DNA of 64,000 nt. Source: Kingella sp. (in: b-proteobacteria) (GTDB lineage: Bacteria; Pseudomonadota; Gammaproteobacteria; Burkholderiales; Neisseriaceae). Both the position numbers and the translations under genes were made by a program. The notes below the pieces were generated by a model, which was not told the DNA's origin, searched no databases, and worked only from the letters and a program-made list of their open reading frames with translations. The first letter of the stretch is position 1; each line of letters begins with the position of its first letter. The stretch is taken from the NCBI RefSeq assembly GCF_030527935.1, contig NZ_JAUMZV010000005.1, positions 14,661 through 78,660 of the forward strand. Direction: 5' to 3'. Positions 47,478 through 54,657 of the stretch are shown one piece after another.

Positions 47478-48203
47478 ATGAACCTAATCAAGCATCAAAT
47501 CCAAAACGAAGAGCGCGAGCTGGAATGGACGCTGAACTACAACGCCCCCGATGCGGGCACGCTGGCGTGGTTTTTGTATCCCATCACGCTGTTTAAAACC
47601 GAAATGCGCCTGCCCAATGCGGCGTTTGCGCTGGCGATGGTGTTGAGCTTGTTGCTGTTTACATGGCAGCCTTGGGTGAGCCTGATTTTAATCGCTGCGT
47701 TTGGCGGCTTGTGGTATGTGTCGTATCAAGACGAGATGGGCACAGGCGTGTCGCTTAATTTGTATGACAACGAGTGCTACATTGAAAACGGCAGAGAAAT
47801 GCAAGCGATTGAATTAAAAGGCTGCAAATTTATCGTAAACAGCGTAGGCAAGGGCGCGGAATTGGTGGCAAAAGACCGCGATGGCAGCGCGCAAACCATT
47901 TTGCGCACGCCGTCCACCGAAGAAGACGAAGTAGAAATTATGAAACGCTTGGCGCGATACATTGAACATTGCCTTGCCACGCCCGCCGAGTATCCGACCG
48001 AATCTTCGGGGCACACCATTATTGTGAACGAGCCATCATTCCAACCCAATGGGCAGCCTGAAAACGCTGCTGCCGACCCTTTCAACGAGCCTGTGTTTGG
48101 CAACGCCGAAGGCAATGAAAATAACCCCGCCGCCGCCGACCCCTTTGCCTACGGGCGGCAAACCACAGCGGCAGACGATGAAGAGCCGTTGGAGTTTAAA
48201 TAA
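47478..48203 (+). CDS. Membrane protein of unknown function inside the mla group
   Basis: 241 residues; TTGAAAGGAGTACGACC gives a strong ribosome binding site. N-terminal cytosolic stretch (IQNEERELEWTLNYNAPD), two adjacent hydrophobic segments (AAFALAMVLSLLLFTWQPW, VSLILIAAFGGLWYV), a soluble domain (SLNLYDNECYIENGREMQ, ELKGCKFIVNSVGKGAEL) and an acidic tail with AADPF twice. A DUS encodes GQPENA. It ends 16 bases before mlaE, so it is probably co-transcribed with it, but I know no such component of the Mla system. Confidence 0.75.
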   Translation: MNLIKHQIQNEERELEWTLNYNAPDAGTLAWFLYPITLFKTEMRLPNAAFALAMVLSLLLFTWQPWVSLILIAAFGGLWYVSYQDEMGTGVSLNLYDNECYIENGREMQAIELKGCKFIVNSVGKGAELVAKDRDGSAQTILRTPSTEEDEVEIMKRLARYIEHCLATPAEYPTESSGHTIIVNEPSFQPNGQPENAAADPFNEPVFGNAEGNENNPAAADPFAYGRQTTAADDEEPLEFK

Positions 48204-48219
48204 GGCAGCCTGAAAACCC

Positions 48220-48993
48220 ATGAACATCATCCAATCCACAGGTGCGAAAACCCTAGCTTTCATTCAAACGCTGGGCGCAAACGCTTTATTTCTGCTCAAA
48301 ATCCTGCTGCTGTTGCCGCAAACTTTGCTGCGCGCGCGGCTTACTATTCGCCAGATGTATTTTTCGGGCGTGTTGTCCGTGTTGATTATTGCCGTGTCGG
48401 GGCTGTTTGTCGGCATGGTGATTGGCTTGCAGGGCTACACGCAGTTGGCGAAGTTTAAATCGGCAGACGTGCTGGGCTTTATGGTGGCGGCTTCGCTGCT
48501 GCGTGAGCTTGGGCCTGTGCTGGCGGCGATTTTGTTTGCCAGCAGCGCGGGCGGCGCGATGACCAGCGAAATCGGGCTGATGAAAACCACCGAGCAGCTT
48601 GAAGCGATGGATGTGATGGCGGTAAACCCCGTTGCCCGCGTGGTTGCGCCGCGCTTTTGGGCGGGCGTGGTTTCCATGCCATTGCTGGCGTGTATTTTCA
48701 ACGTGGCGGGCATTTACGGCGGCTATTTGGTGGGCGTGCAATGGCTGGGGCTGGACGCGGGCGTGTTTTGGTCCAATATGCAGAACAATATTGATTGGTC
48801 GTATGACGTGTTCAACGGCTTAACCAAATCGCTGATTTTCGGCTCGGCGGTCGCGCTGATTGCCGTGTATCAAGGCTTTCATTGCACGCCCACAGCGGAA
48901 GGCATTTTGCGGGCGAGCACGCGCACGGTGGTGTCGTCCGCGCTTACGGTGCTGGCGTTGGATTTTATTTTGACGGCGTTTATGTTTACTTAG
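48220..48993 (+). CDS. mlaE: Phospholipid ABC transporter permease MlaE
   Basis: 257 residues. About five membrane segments with the MlaE/YrbE signature: RQMYFSGVLSVLIIAVSGLF, VGMVIGLQGYTQLAKFKSAD, LLRELGPVLAAILFASSAGG, AMTSEIGLMKTTEQLEAMDV. It forms the dimeric permease of the MlaFEDB complex. A DUS (AAGGCAGCCTGAAAA) lies just before CCC-ATG, so its AAGG may act in translation initiation. mlaD follows after a small, probably frameshifted ORF. Confidence 0.96.
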   Translation: MNIIQSTGAKTLAFIQTLGANALFLLKILLLLPQTLLRARLTIRQMYFSGVLSVLIIAVSGLFVGMVIGLQGYTQLAKFKSADVLGFMVAASLLRELGPVLAAILFASSAGGAMTSEIGLMKTTEQLEAMDVMAVNPVARVVAPRFWAGVVSMPLLACIFNVAGIYGGYLVGVQWLGLDAGVFWSNMQNNIDWSYDVFNGLTKSLIFGSAVALIAVYQGFHCTPTAEGILRASTRTVVSSALTVLALDFILTAFMFT

Positions 48994-49003
48994 GCAGCCT
49001 GAA

Positions 49004-49479
49004 ATGAAAAAATCCCCTACAAAAGCATCATCGCCATTTGGATTGGGTGCGGATTGTGCAGCCAGCCCATGTTTGGTTTTCTGATGATTTTCCCCGCTAT
49101 ATTTGCGCTGCTGTGGTGGTTTATCCAAGCGGTGCGCGTGTATCGGCAGCCTGAAAACTGGCAGCGGCACAAAATCATCGGCGCGGCATGGTTGATTGGG
49201 CTGGCGGTATGCGGCGCGATAAATGCCTATTATGTGTACACCGCCGAACAAGCTATGCGCCAAGTTGCCGCCGATGTGGAACGCTACCACACGCAGCATG
49301 GCAAATATCCCGATAAGCTCGCCGACACAGGCACGCCAGTTAAACAAGATATGCTGCACGCCAGCTACGGCAAAACAGGGCAAGCCGAGCAAGTGTATTT
49401 GGTGTACAAAGTCCCCTATATTATTTACGACTATTACCGCTATGATTTCCAAAGTAAACAATGGGAATACGGCGACTAA
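49004..49479 (+). pseudogene. Small membrane protein, frameshifted in an A tract
   Basis: ATG 49004 is followed by AAAAAA. One more A would give MKKIPYKSIIAIWIGCGLCS and join QPMFGFLMIFPAIFALLWWF in frame; as read, the first part is out of frame and the open ORF only starts at ATG 49054/49069. The protein (about 158 residues if repaired) has three hydrophobic segments and a C-terminal region with ERYHTQHGKYPDKLADTG, recalling minor-pilin-like HGxYP motifs, and ends QSKQWEYGD. It lies between mlaE and mlaD. Either a homopolymer sequencing error or a phase-variable/decayed gene. No family assigned. Confidence 0.6.
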
Positions 49480-49528
49480 ACCATCCAAACGCAGCCCATT
49501 TTCAGGCTGCCTTAACCAAGGATAATCC

Positions 49529-50026
49529 ATGAAAAAAGCCATCCTAGAATTTTGGGCCGGACTATTTGTATTACTCGGCTTTGCCGCGCTGGGCATACTC
49601 GCCTTTCGCGTTGCCAGCGGCGGTAACAGCTTTGGCAAGCCCATCGCCACCTACACCGTTTACGCCCAGTTTGACGACATAGGCAGCCTGAAAGTGCAAG
49701 CACCGATTAAATCCGCAGGCGTGCTGGTGGGGCGCGTGAGCGATATTCAGCTAGACCCGCAAACCTTCCAAGCCAAAGTGAGCATGCAAATTGAGCAAAA
49801 ATACGCATACAGCGTGGATGCCAACGCCGCCATTTTGACTTCAGGCTTGCTGGGCGAGCAATACATCGGCTTAACCCAAGGCGGCGAAGAAGAAAAATTG
49901 AAAAACGGCGACACCCTTTCCATGACCACGTCCGCGCTGGTGTTGGAAAACCTGATTAACAAATTTGTCAGCAGCTTTATGAACAAAGACAGCCAAAGCA
50001 CACCCGCCGCGTCTAGCACCGAATAA
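49529..50026 (+). CDS. mlaD: Phospholipid transport protein MlaD (MCE domain)
   Basis: 165 residues. One membrane anchor (FWAGLFVLLGFAALGILAF), then the MCE domain: ATYTVYAQFDDIGSLKVQAP, IKSAGVLVGRVSDIQLDPQT, AILTSGLLGEQYIGLTQGGE. It forms the periplasmic hexameric ring of MlaFEDB. The DUS at 49681-49693 encodes IGSLKV inside the MCE core, so the uptake sequence is fixed within conserved coding sequence. AACCAAGGATAATCC precedes the ATG. Confidence 0.95.
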   Translation: MKKAILEFWAGLFVLLGFAALGILAFRVASGGNSFGKPIATYTVYAQFDDIGSLKVQAPIKSAGVLVGRVSDIQLDPQTFQAKVSMQIEQKYAYSVDANAAILTSGLLGEQYIGLTQGGEEEKLKNGDTLSMTTSALVLENLINKFVSSFMNKDSQSTPAASSTE

Positions 50027-50040
50027 GAACCTATGGTTTA

Positions 50041-50074
50041 AGGCAGCCTGAAAAGAATAAGGCAGCCTGAAAAG
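50041..50074 (+). repeat. Two DUS in direct repeat
   Basis: AAGGCAGCCTGAAAAG occurs twice 20 bases apart in the same orientation, between mlaD and mlaC; unlike most DUS here it cannot form a hairpin with its neighbour. Confidence 0.8.
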
Positions 50075-50177
50075 CTGTTTTACACTTTCGCGCATTGCCA
50101 CGCGAACCCACAATCCGCTAAACTTCGCGCCCCAAAAAACCGTGGCACAAACCCATCCCATCCAGAAAGGATACAAC

Positions 50178-50792
50178 ATGAAAAAATCCCCCCTGCTCGC
50201 CGCCCTTGCCATCAGCGCGTTAAGCATCAACCTAGCCATCGCCGCGCCGCAAGATGCGTCTAACCAAATCAAAGAAAACTCCACGCAAATGCTTAAAATC
50301 TTGAAGCAAGCCAACGGCAAAAACGACACCGCCGTGCGCAAGCAAGCCGAAAACTACGCCTTGCCCTATTTTGACTTCAACCTGATGACGCGCCTATCCG
50401 TGGGCGCACCGTGGAACAAAGCCACCGCCGCGCAAAAACAAACATTGGTCAACGAGTTTCGCACCATGCTGATTCGCACCTATTCGCGCCAAATGTTGAA
50501 CTACAAAAACGCGCAAGTGGTGGTGAAAAACGTCGTAGCCAAGCCCAGCAGTATGCTGCCGAGCAAAGAACAAATTGACGTGCGAGCCACCATCACCAAC
50601 CCCGGCCAGCAGCCCGTGGAAGCCGTGTTCAGCACCTATCAAGACGGCAATAAATACAAAGTGTTCAACGTGGTGTTTGAAGGCGCGTTTGCCCTTGTAC
50701 AAAGCCAAAAACAGCAATTCAAACCCATTTTGGACAGCAAAGGCATAGACGGCTTAATCGCCGATTTAAAAGCCAAAAACGGCAGCAAATAA
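50178..50792 (+). CDS. mlaC: Periplasmic phospholipid-binding protein MlaC
   Basis: 204 residues from ATG 50178, preceded by CCAGAAAGGATACAAC. Signal peptide KKSPLLAALAISALSINLAI with cleavage after AIAA. The mature domain has YALPYFDFNLMTRLSVGAPW, KQTLVNEFRTMLIRTYSRQM and FNVVFEGAFALV, typical of MlaC/Ttg2D. It ferries phospholipid across the periplasm between MlaA and MlaD. Its stop overlaps the mlaB start by one base (TAATG). Confidence 0.95.
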   Translation: MKKSPLLAALAISALSINLAIAAPQDASNQIKENSTQMLKILKQANGKNDTAVRKQAENYALPYFDFNLMTRLSVGAPWNKATAAQKQTLVNEFRTMLIRTYSRQMLNYKNAQVVVKNVVAKPSSMLPSKEQIDVRATITNPGQQPVEAVFSTYQDGNKYKVFNVVFEGAFALVQSQKQQFKPILDSKGIDGLIADLKAKNGSK

Positions 50793-51073
50793 TGCAAAGC
50801 GAAATCCGCGATAACACGGTGTATGTGCAGGGCGAAGTGAGCGTGCAAACGGTGAACCAAGCCGCGCTTGCCCAGTTTGCGCAGCAATGCAGGCAGCCTG
50901 AAATCCACGCCATTGATTTAAGCCAAATCAGCCGCGCCGATTCTGCTTGCTTATCGTTGTTGCTCACCGCCTTGCGCCAAAAAGCACAAGGCAGCCTGAA
51001 AATACACAATCTGCCCCCCAGCGTGCGCGATTTGGCGCAACTTTACGAGATAGAAGAATGGGTAACCGCCTGA
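50792..51073 (+). CDS. mlaB: STAS-domain protein MlaB
   Basis: 93 residues. The STAS fold is short but recognisable: NTVYVQGEVSVQTVNQAAL, AIDLSQISRADSACLSLLLT (the conserved D-S loop) and GSLKIHNLPPSVRDLAQLYE. MlaB stabilises MlaF in the transporter. It overlaps mlaC by one base and mlaA by 16 bases, so the three are translated as a coupled set. Two DUS lie inside (encoding RQPEIHA and GSLKIHN). Confidence 0.93.
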   Translation: MQSEIRDNTVYVQGEVSVQTVNQAALAQFAQQCRQPEIHAIDLSQISRADSACLSLLLTALRQKAQGSLKIHNLPPSVRDLAQLYEIEEWVTA

Positions 51074-51861
51074 AAATTGGAGCGGCGTGTTTACTGCTCG
51101 CCATCAGCATCCACGCCCAAGCAGATGGCACGCCCGACCCCTACGAACGCTACAACCGCGCCATGTTTAAATTCAACGACAAGGTGGACAGCTATGTGTT
51201 CACGCCTGTGGCGCGGGGCTATCGCAAAGTAACGCCCAAGCCCGTGCGCACCGCCGTGGGCAATTTTTTCAACAATCTGCGCGATGTGAAAAGCATGGGC
51301 AACAACATTTTGCGCGGACACATTGGCAAGGCAGGCGGCGATTTGATGCGCGTGGCGGTGAACACCACCTTTGGCATCGGTGGGCTGATTGACATTGCCA
51401 GCGCGGCGAATATGCCCAACCACAAAACCACGTTTGGCGACACGCTGGCTTCTTGGGGCTGGAAAAAAAGCAATTATTTTGTGATGCCGCTGTTTGGCCC
51501 GAGCACCGTGCGCGACACGTTGGGCGAAGGCGTGAGTATGGCGTACACGCCGCAGGGCGCAATCATCCACGACCGCGCCGCCAATTATTCGCTCACAGGG
51601 TTGAGTGCCGTTAGCACCCGCGAAAAACTGCTGGATACCACCGACACGCTCAACGAAATGGCGTTAGACAAATACGTTGCCACCCGCGATGCCTATATGG
51701 CGTTGCGCAACAAGCAGCTGGGCAACGCGCCCGCCGTTGAACCCGAAGATGGCTTGGTTGACCCCGAGGCCGCCGCCCGCACGCCCAACAACGAGCCGCA
51801 AATTGCCCTGCCCGAAGCGCAAAGGCAGCCTGAAAACCCCATCACCCCCGCGCAGGAGTAA
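51058..51861 (+). CDS. mlaA: Outer-membrane phospholipid-removal protein MlaA (VacJ)
   Basis: 267 residues from ATG 51058, inside the end of mlaB (16-base overlap). Signal peptide LKIGAACLLLAISIHAQA. I see no lipobox at the cleavage site, unlike the E. coli lipoprotein. Body: DPYERYNRAMFKFNDKVDSY, RTAVGNFFNNLRDVKSMGNN, NTTFGIGGLIDIASAANMPN, FGDTLASWGWKKSNYFVMPL, GPSTVRDTLGEGVSM. MlaA forms a channel with porins that removes phospholipids from the outer leaflet. The C-terminus is extended and Pro/Glu-rich with a DUS (RQPENP). Confidence 0.95.
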   Translation: MGNRLKIGAACLLLAISIHAQADGTPDPYERYNRAMFKFNDKVDSYVFTPVARGYRKVTPKPVRTAVGNFFNNLRDVKSMGNNILRGHIGKAGGDLMRVAVNTTFGIGGLIDIASAANMPNHKTTFGDTLASWGWKKSNYFVMPLFGPSTVRDTLGEGVSMAYTPQGAIIHDRAANYSLTGLSAVSTREKLLDTTDTLNEMALDKYVATRDAYMALRNKQLGNAPAVEPEDGLVDPEAAARTPNNEPQIALPEAQRQPENPITPAQE

Positions 51862-51866
51862 GCATT

Positions 51867-52229
51867 ATGTATGAAGTGAACCGCAGCGTATTCATCGTTA
51901 TCCCCAACGAGCCTTTTTGGAACTGGCTCAACAGCTTGCCCGATAGCGATTTATCCAACATCACGCTGGAAGATTTGCAAGACGATGCCAATTCTTATTT
52001 GGTGGATGCTTGCGACAACGCCGACGCGCTGTGGGACGAAATTGAAAACCGCGTGGAAGAAATTTTTGCCGCCGAGCTGAGCGATTGGTGCGAAGACGAA
52101 AGCCTATGGCCCGATTTGCACCCCGATATTTTCCGCGAATGGTTTGACATTGAGCTATCCAGCATCGTAACCGATTTGAGCAGCGAACCCTTGCAACGCG
52201 AAGCGTTTAACGCGATTGAGTTTCAATGA
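51867..52229 (+). CDS. Acidic protein of unknown function
   Basis: 120 residues, strongly acidic, rich in Trp, Asp and Glu: IVIPNEPFWNWLNSLPDSDL, DADALWDEIENRVEEIFAAE with similar spacing, SLWPDLHPDIFREWFDIELS. No signal peptide or membrane segment. It starts 5 bases after the mlaA stop (CAGGAGTAAGCATT ahead), so it is probably the last gene of the mla transcript. I have seen similar conserved hypothetical proteins in beta- and gamma-proteobacteria but know no function. Confidence 0.78.
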   Translation: MYEVNRSVFIVIPNEPFWNWLNSLPDSDLSNITLEDLQDDANSYLVDACDNADALWDEIENRVEEIFAAELSDWCEDESLWPDLHPDIFREWFDIELSSIVTDLSSEPLQREAFNAIEFQ

Positions 52230-52240
52230 TGCGCGGATGG

Positions 52241-52272
52241 TTTTCAGGCTGCCTATTTCAGGCTGCCTGACG
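52241..52272 (+). repeat. Two DUS in direct repeat
   Basis: TTTTCAGGCTGCCTA followed at once by TTTCAGGCTGCCTGA. Confidence 0.75.
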
Positions 52273-52375
52273 TTGTTCATATCAAGCGGCGGATGTTTCT
52301 ATCCGCCTGTTTATTGCTTTCGCGACGCCCATTAAGGCAGCCTGAAAACAATAAACGCCGTCATCCCTAACCAAA

Positions 52376-52768
52376 ATGCCCTACACCCAAGAAATCCTAA
52401 ACTACCACCTAGACGGCTACGCCCATGTCAACAACGCCCGCTACCTTGAATTTTTAGAAGCCGCGCGTTGGCATTATTTCAAGCAACGGATGCCGCTGGG
52501 CAGCCTGCAACAAGCCCAGCTCGTTGTCGCCCGCATGGACATCCGCTATCGCTGCGCCGCCAAACTCGGCGACATTCTGCGCATCCACAGCCAGCTTACC
52601 CAAGCCCAATCGCGCCAATTCACCATTGAGCAGCGCATCCTGTTTGCCGACAGCGAGCAGCTTTGCGTGCAAGCCGAAGTAACGCTGATGCCCACCGACA
52701 GCCACGGGCGCGTTTTCAGGCTGCCTGAACCGCTGCTCACCGCCTTTCAACAACTCACATCATCATGA
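52376..52768 (+). CDS. 4HBT-family acyl-CoA thioesterase
   Basis: 130 residues, hot-dog fold. The active-site helix region is HLDGYAHVNNARYLEFLEAA (about 11-30), with Asp/His/Asn in the usual places; MDIRYRCAAKLGDILRIHSQ and QRILFADSEQLCVQAEVTLM are the central strands. Likely hydrolyses short or medium acyl-CoA, or a hydroxybenzoyl-CoA-type substrate; relatives accompany Tol-Pal genes (YbgC), which are not here. Its stop overlaps the next start (ATGA). Confidence 0.88.
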   Translation: MPYTQEILNYHLDGYAHVNNARYLEFLEAARWHYFKQRMPLGSLQQAQLVVARMDIRYRCAAKLGDILRIHSQLTQAQSRQFTIEQRILFADSEQLCVQAEVTLMPTDSHGRVFRLPEPLLTAFQQLTSS

Positions 52769-53271
52769 AAAAACTCATCGCCATCGCCGCCGCCGTTGCC
52801 ATGATTGGGCTGGCTGCGTTTACTCTGTTTGGCGCGCCCGCCCATCCCGCGCCCAGCTTCCAGCTTACCAATCTGCACAACCAAACCATCAGCAACCAAA
52901 ACTTGCACGGCAAAGTAACGCTCATCAATTTTTGGTTTCCCACCTGCCCTGGTTGCGTGAGCGAAATGCCCAAGCTCATCAAAATGGCGCACGATTATCA
53001 GGGCAAAGATTTCCAAATTCTCGGCATCGCCGAGCCCACGTCCAACCCCGCCGATAGCCTAGATGGCGTAAAAAACTATGTGGCAAAACAAGGTATTGTG
53101 TTTAACGTGATGTTTGATGCTGACAAAGCCGTTGCCAAAAAATTCCTGAAAACCGAGCTTTACCCCACCAGCGTGTTGATTAACAAACAAGGCGAAGTGC
53201 TGAAAACCTTTGTGGGCGAGCCCGATTTTGCCGCGCTGTATCAAACGGTGGATGCCGAAATGGCGAAATAG
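52765..53271 (+). CDS. TlpA-like thioredoxin-fold protein
   Basis: 168 residues. N-terminal signal or anchor (KLIAIAAAVAMIGLAAFTLF), then the TlpA/ResA-like fold: PAPSFQLTNLHNQTISNQNL, LINFWFPTCPGCVSEMPKL (CPGC active site), ILGIAEPTSNPADSLDGV, YPTSVLINKQGEVLKTFVGE. A periplasmic thiol-disulfide reductant, perhaps for cytochrome c maturation or another exported substrate. It overlaps the thioesterase stop by 4 bases, so the two are co-translated. Confidence 0.92.
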   Translation: MKKLIAIAAAVAMIGLAAFTLFGAPAHPAPSFQLTNLHNQTISNQNLHGKVTLINFWFPTCPGCVSEMPKLIKMAHDYQGKDFQILGIAEPTSNPADSLDGVKNYVAKQGIVFNVMFDADKAVAKKFLKTELYPTSVLINKQGEVLKTFVGEPDFAALYQTVDAEMAK

Positions 53272-53359
53272 AGCAGGGCGATGCAACACCGTTTCAGGCT
53301 GCCTGTTGGGTGGCAAGCGCAGTAGACAGCCTGCGTAGCGAAGCGGAGTTGCGAAGCTA

Positions 53360-53521
53360 AGAACCTGTATTCATTATTTACATAGACAGATTTTATGAAA
53401 TAAAAGCGCGGATACAAGGCAAAAAGCACAGCAAGGTTGGACACCTTGCGAGCATTTTTAACGTGGTAGCCGCGTTTTTAGGGCATAAAAGATGGCTATG
53501 AAAATAGTGAATACAGGTTCT
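53360..53521. mobile_element. MITE family A, full-length copy (162 bp)
   Basis: AGAACCTGTATTCATTATTT to AATACAGGTTCT, same orientation as 15468 and 36936. The left end has diverged (ACATAGACAG), while the core (GATACAAGGCAAAAAGC, AAGGTTGGACACCTT, GTGGTAGCCGCG) is conserved. It lies in the 400-base gap before the DnrN-like gene; no gene is otherwise visible there. Confidence 0.85.
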
Positions 53522-53677
53522 AAAACCCATTCACCCCACAGGCGTAACCACACGCCTTTTTTTGCGCCCAGCTTTTGCCTTTTTGCTTAAACTTTCCTAA
53601 AATATGCAACTTTCAAAAGCAGCCTGAAACGCCATTTGGCGCGGCTAACACAATAATCAATATTAAAGGACACCACC

Positions 53678-54148
53678 ATGACCGACCTATCACTTTGGCA
53701 ATCCGCCAGCCTACCCAACACCGTTGACCACGTTTTAGAACGCTACCACGCCACGCATCGCCGCCAGCTTGCCGATGCCACCCAGCTTGCCGAAAAAGTT
53801 GCCGCACGGCATGAAAACTTCCCCGCGCAGTTGGTGGATTTAATCCAAGCCATTGAAGCCGAACTCAGCAGCCACATGATGAAAGAAGAACGGATGCTGT
53901 TCCCCATGATAAAAAACGGCATGGGACGCAACGCAGGCATGCCCATCCGCGTGATGATGATGGAACACGAAGAACACGAAGCCGCGCTGGCGCAACTGCT
54001 GCAAACCACCGATAATTTCACCGCCCCCGCCGAAGCGTGCAGCAGCTGGCAACAGCTTTATGCTGACTTAAAAACCTTCGCCGACGATTTGAACGACCAC
54101 ATCGCGCTGGAAAACACCATTTTGTTCCCCCGCGCGTTGAATGAGTAA
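53678..54148 (+). CDS. dnrN: DnrN/RIC-like di-iron protein (iron-sulfur cluster repair)
   Basis: 156 residues, hemerythrin-like four-helix domain. Candidate iron ligands are in RYHATHRRQL, EAELSSHMMKEERMLFPMIK, MEHEEHEAALAQL and LNDHIALENTILFPRAL. This is the core of the YtfE/ScdA/DnrN family, which repairs Fe-S clusters damaged by nitric oxide or peroxide. The usual ~70-residue ScdA N-terminal domain with its Cys pair is absent. In Neisseria dnrN is controlled by the NO-sensing repressor NsrR; I see no clear operator. ATTAAAGGACACCACC precedes the ATG. Confidence 0.85.
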   Translation: MTDLSLWQSASLPNTVDHVLERYHATHRRQLADATQLAEKVAARHENFPAQLVDLIQAIEAELSSHMMKEERMLFPMIKNGMGRNAGMPIRVMMMEHEEHEAALAQLLQTTDNFTAPAEACSSWQQLYADLKTFADDLNDHIALENTILFPRALNE

Positions 54149-54159
54149 ACCCGCGATGC

Positions 54160-54203
54160 AAAGGCAGCCTGAAAACGGGATTTTGCGTTTTCAGACTGCC
54201 TTT
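54160..54203. terminator. DUS-pair hairpin after the DnrN-like gene
   Basis: AAAGGCAGCCTGAAAACG faces CGTTTTCAGACTGCCTTT (one variant base), 11 bases past the stop. Confidence 0.6.
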
Positions 54204-54312
54204 CAATCAATTTACCAAAACTAAAAAGGTTATCCGTGGAAAGGGGAATCAGTGTTACTTCTAAAAAAATGAAAACACATACAGAATTGAACGCCATACT
54301 GGTAATAAAGTT

Positions 54313-54585
54313 ATGCGATTGCAATTAAAAATTGCCTCCGAACCCTGCACGCCTAAAATTAACATACTAACGCAGCCTGAAAATGAAGAAGTTAATCTTC
54401 ATGCAGATGAAATTCCGTTTTATGTGGAAGATGGTGTTAATGGGATATATGAGCAATTTCAAAGAAGATTTTATATTGCTGAAATTTCATTTCATCCATC
54501 TGATAGGCCACCTGCAAGTTGGTATGCTTATCTTACTTTTAAGTTATTGGAATTTGTTATGCAGCAAGAAACAAAGGCAAGTTAG
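54313..54585 (+). CDS. Small AT-rich ORF of unknown function
   Basis: 90 residues: RLQLKIASEPCTPKINILTQ, PFYVEDGVNGIYEQFQRRFY, SFHPSDRPPASWYAYLTFKL, ending LEFVMQQETKAS. Markedly more AT-rich than its neighbours. The ribosome binding site is weak and the frame before it (from about 54236) looks like decayed coding sequence, so the start is uncertain. A DUS encodes QPENEEV. It could be a small immunity-type or orphan protein; no family recognised. Convergent with the Gcr-like gene, sharing the hairpin at 54595. Confidence 0.55.
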   Translation: MRLQLKIASEPCTPKINILTQPENEEVNLHADEIPFYVEDGVNGIYEQFQRRFYIAEISFHPSDRPPASWYAYLTFKLLEFVMQQETKAS

Positions 54586-54594
54586 CATCTAACG

Positions 54595-54638
54595 AAAGGC
54601 AGCCTGAAAACGCTATTTCCCATTTTCAGGCTGCCTTT
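54595..54638. terminator. Convergent DUS-pair terminator
   Basis: Perfect 16-bp stem AAAGGCAGCCTGAAAA / TTTTCAGGCTGCCTTT between two convergent genes. Confidence 0.7.
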
Positions 54639-54657
54639 CTATCGCCATCCCCGCACC

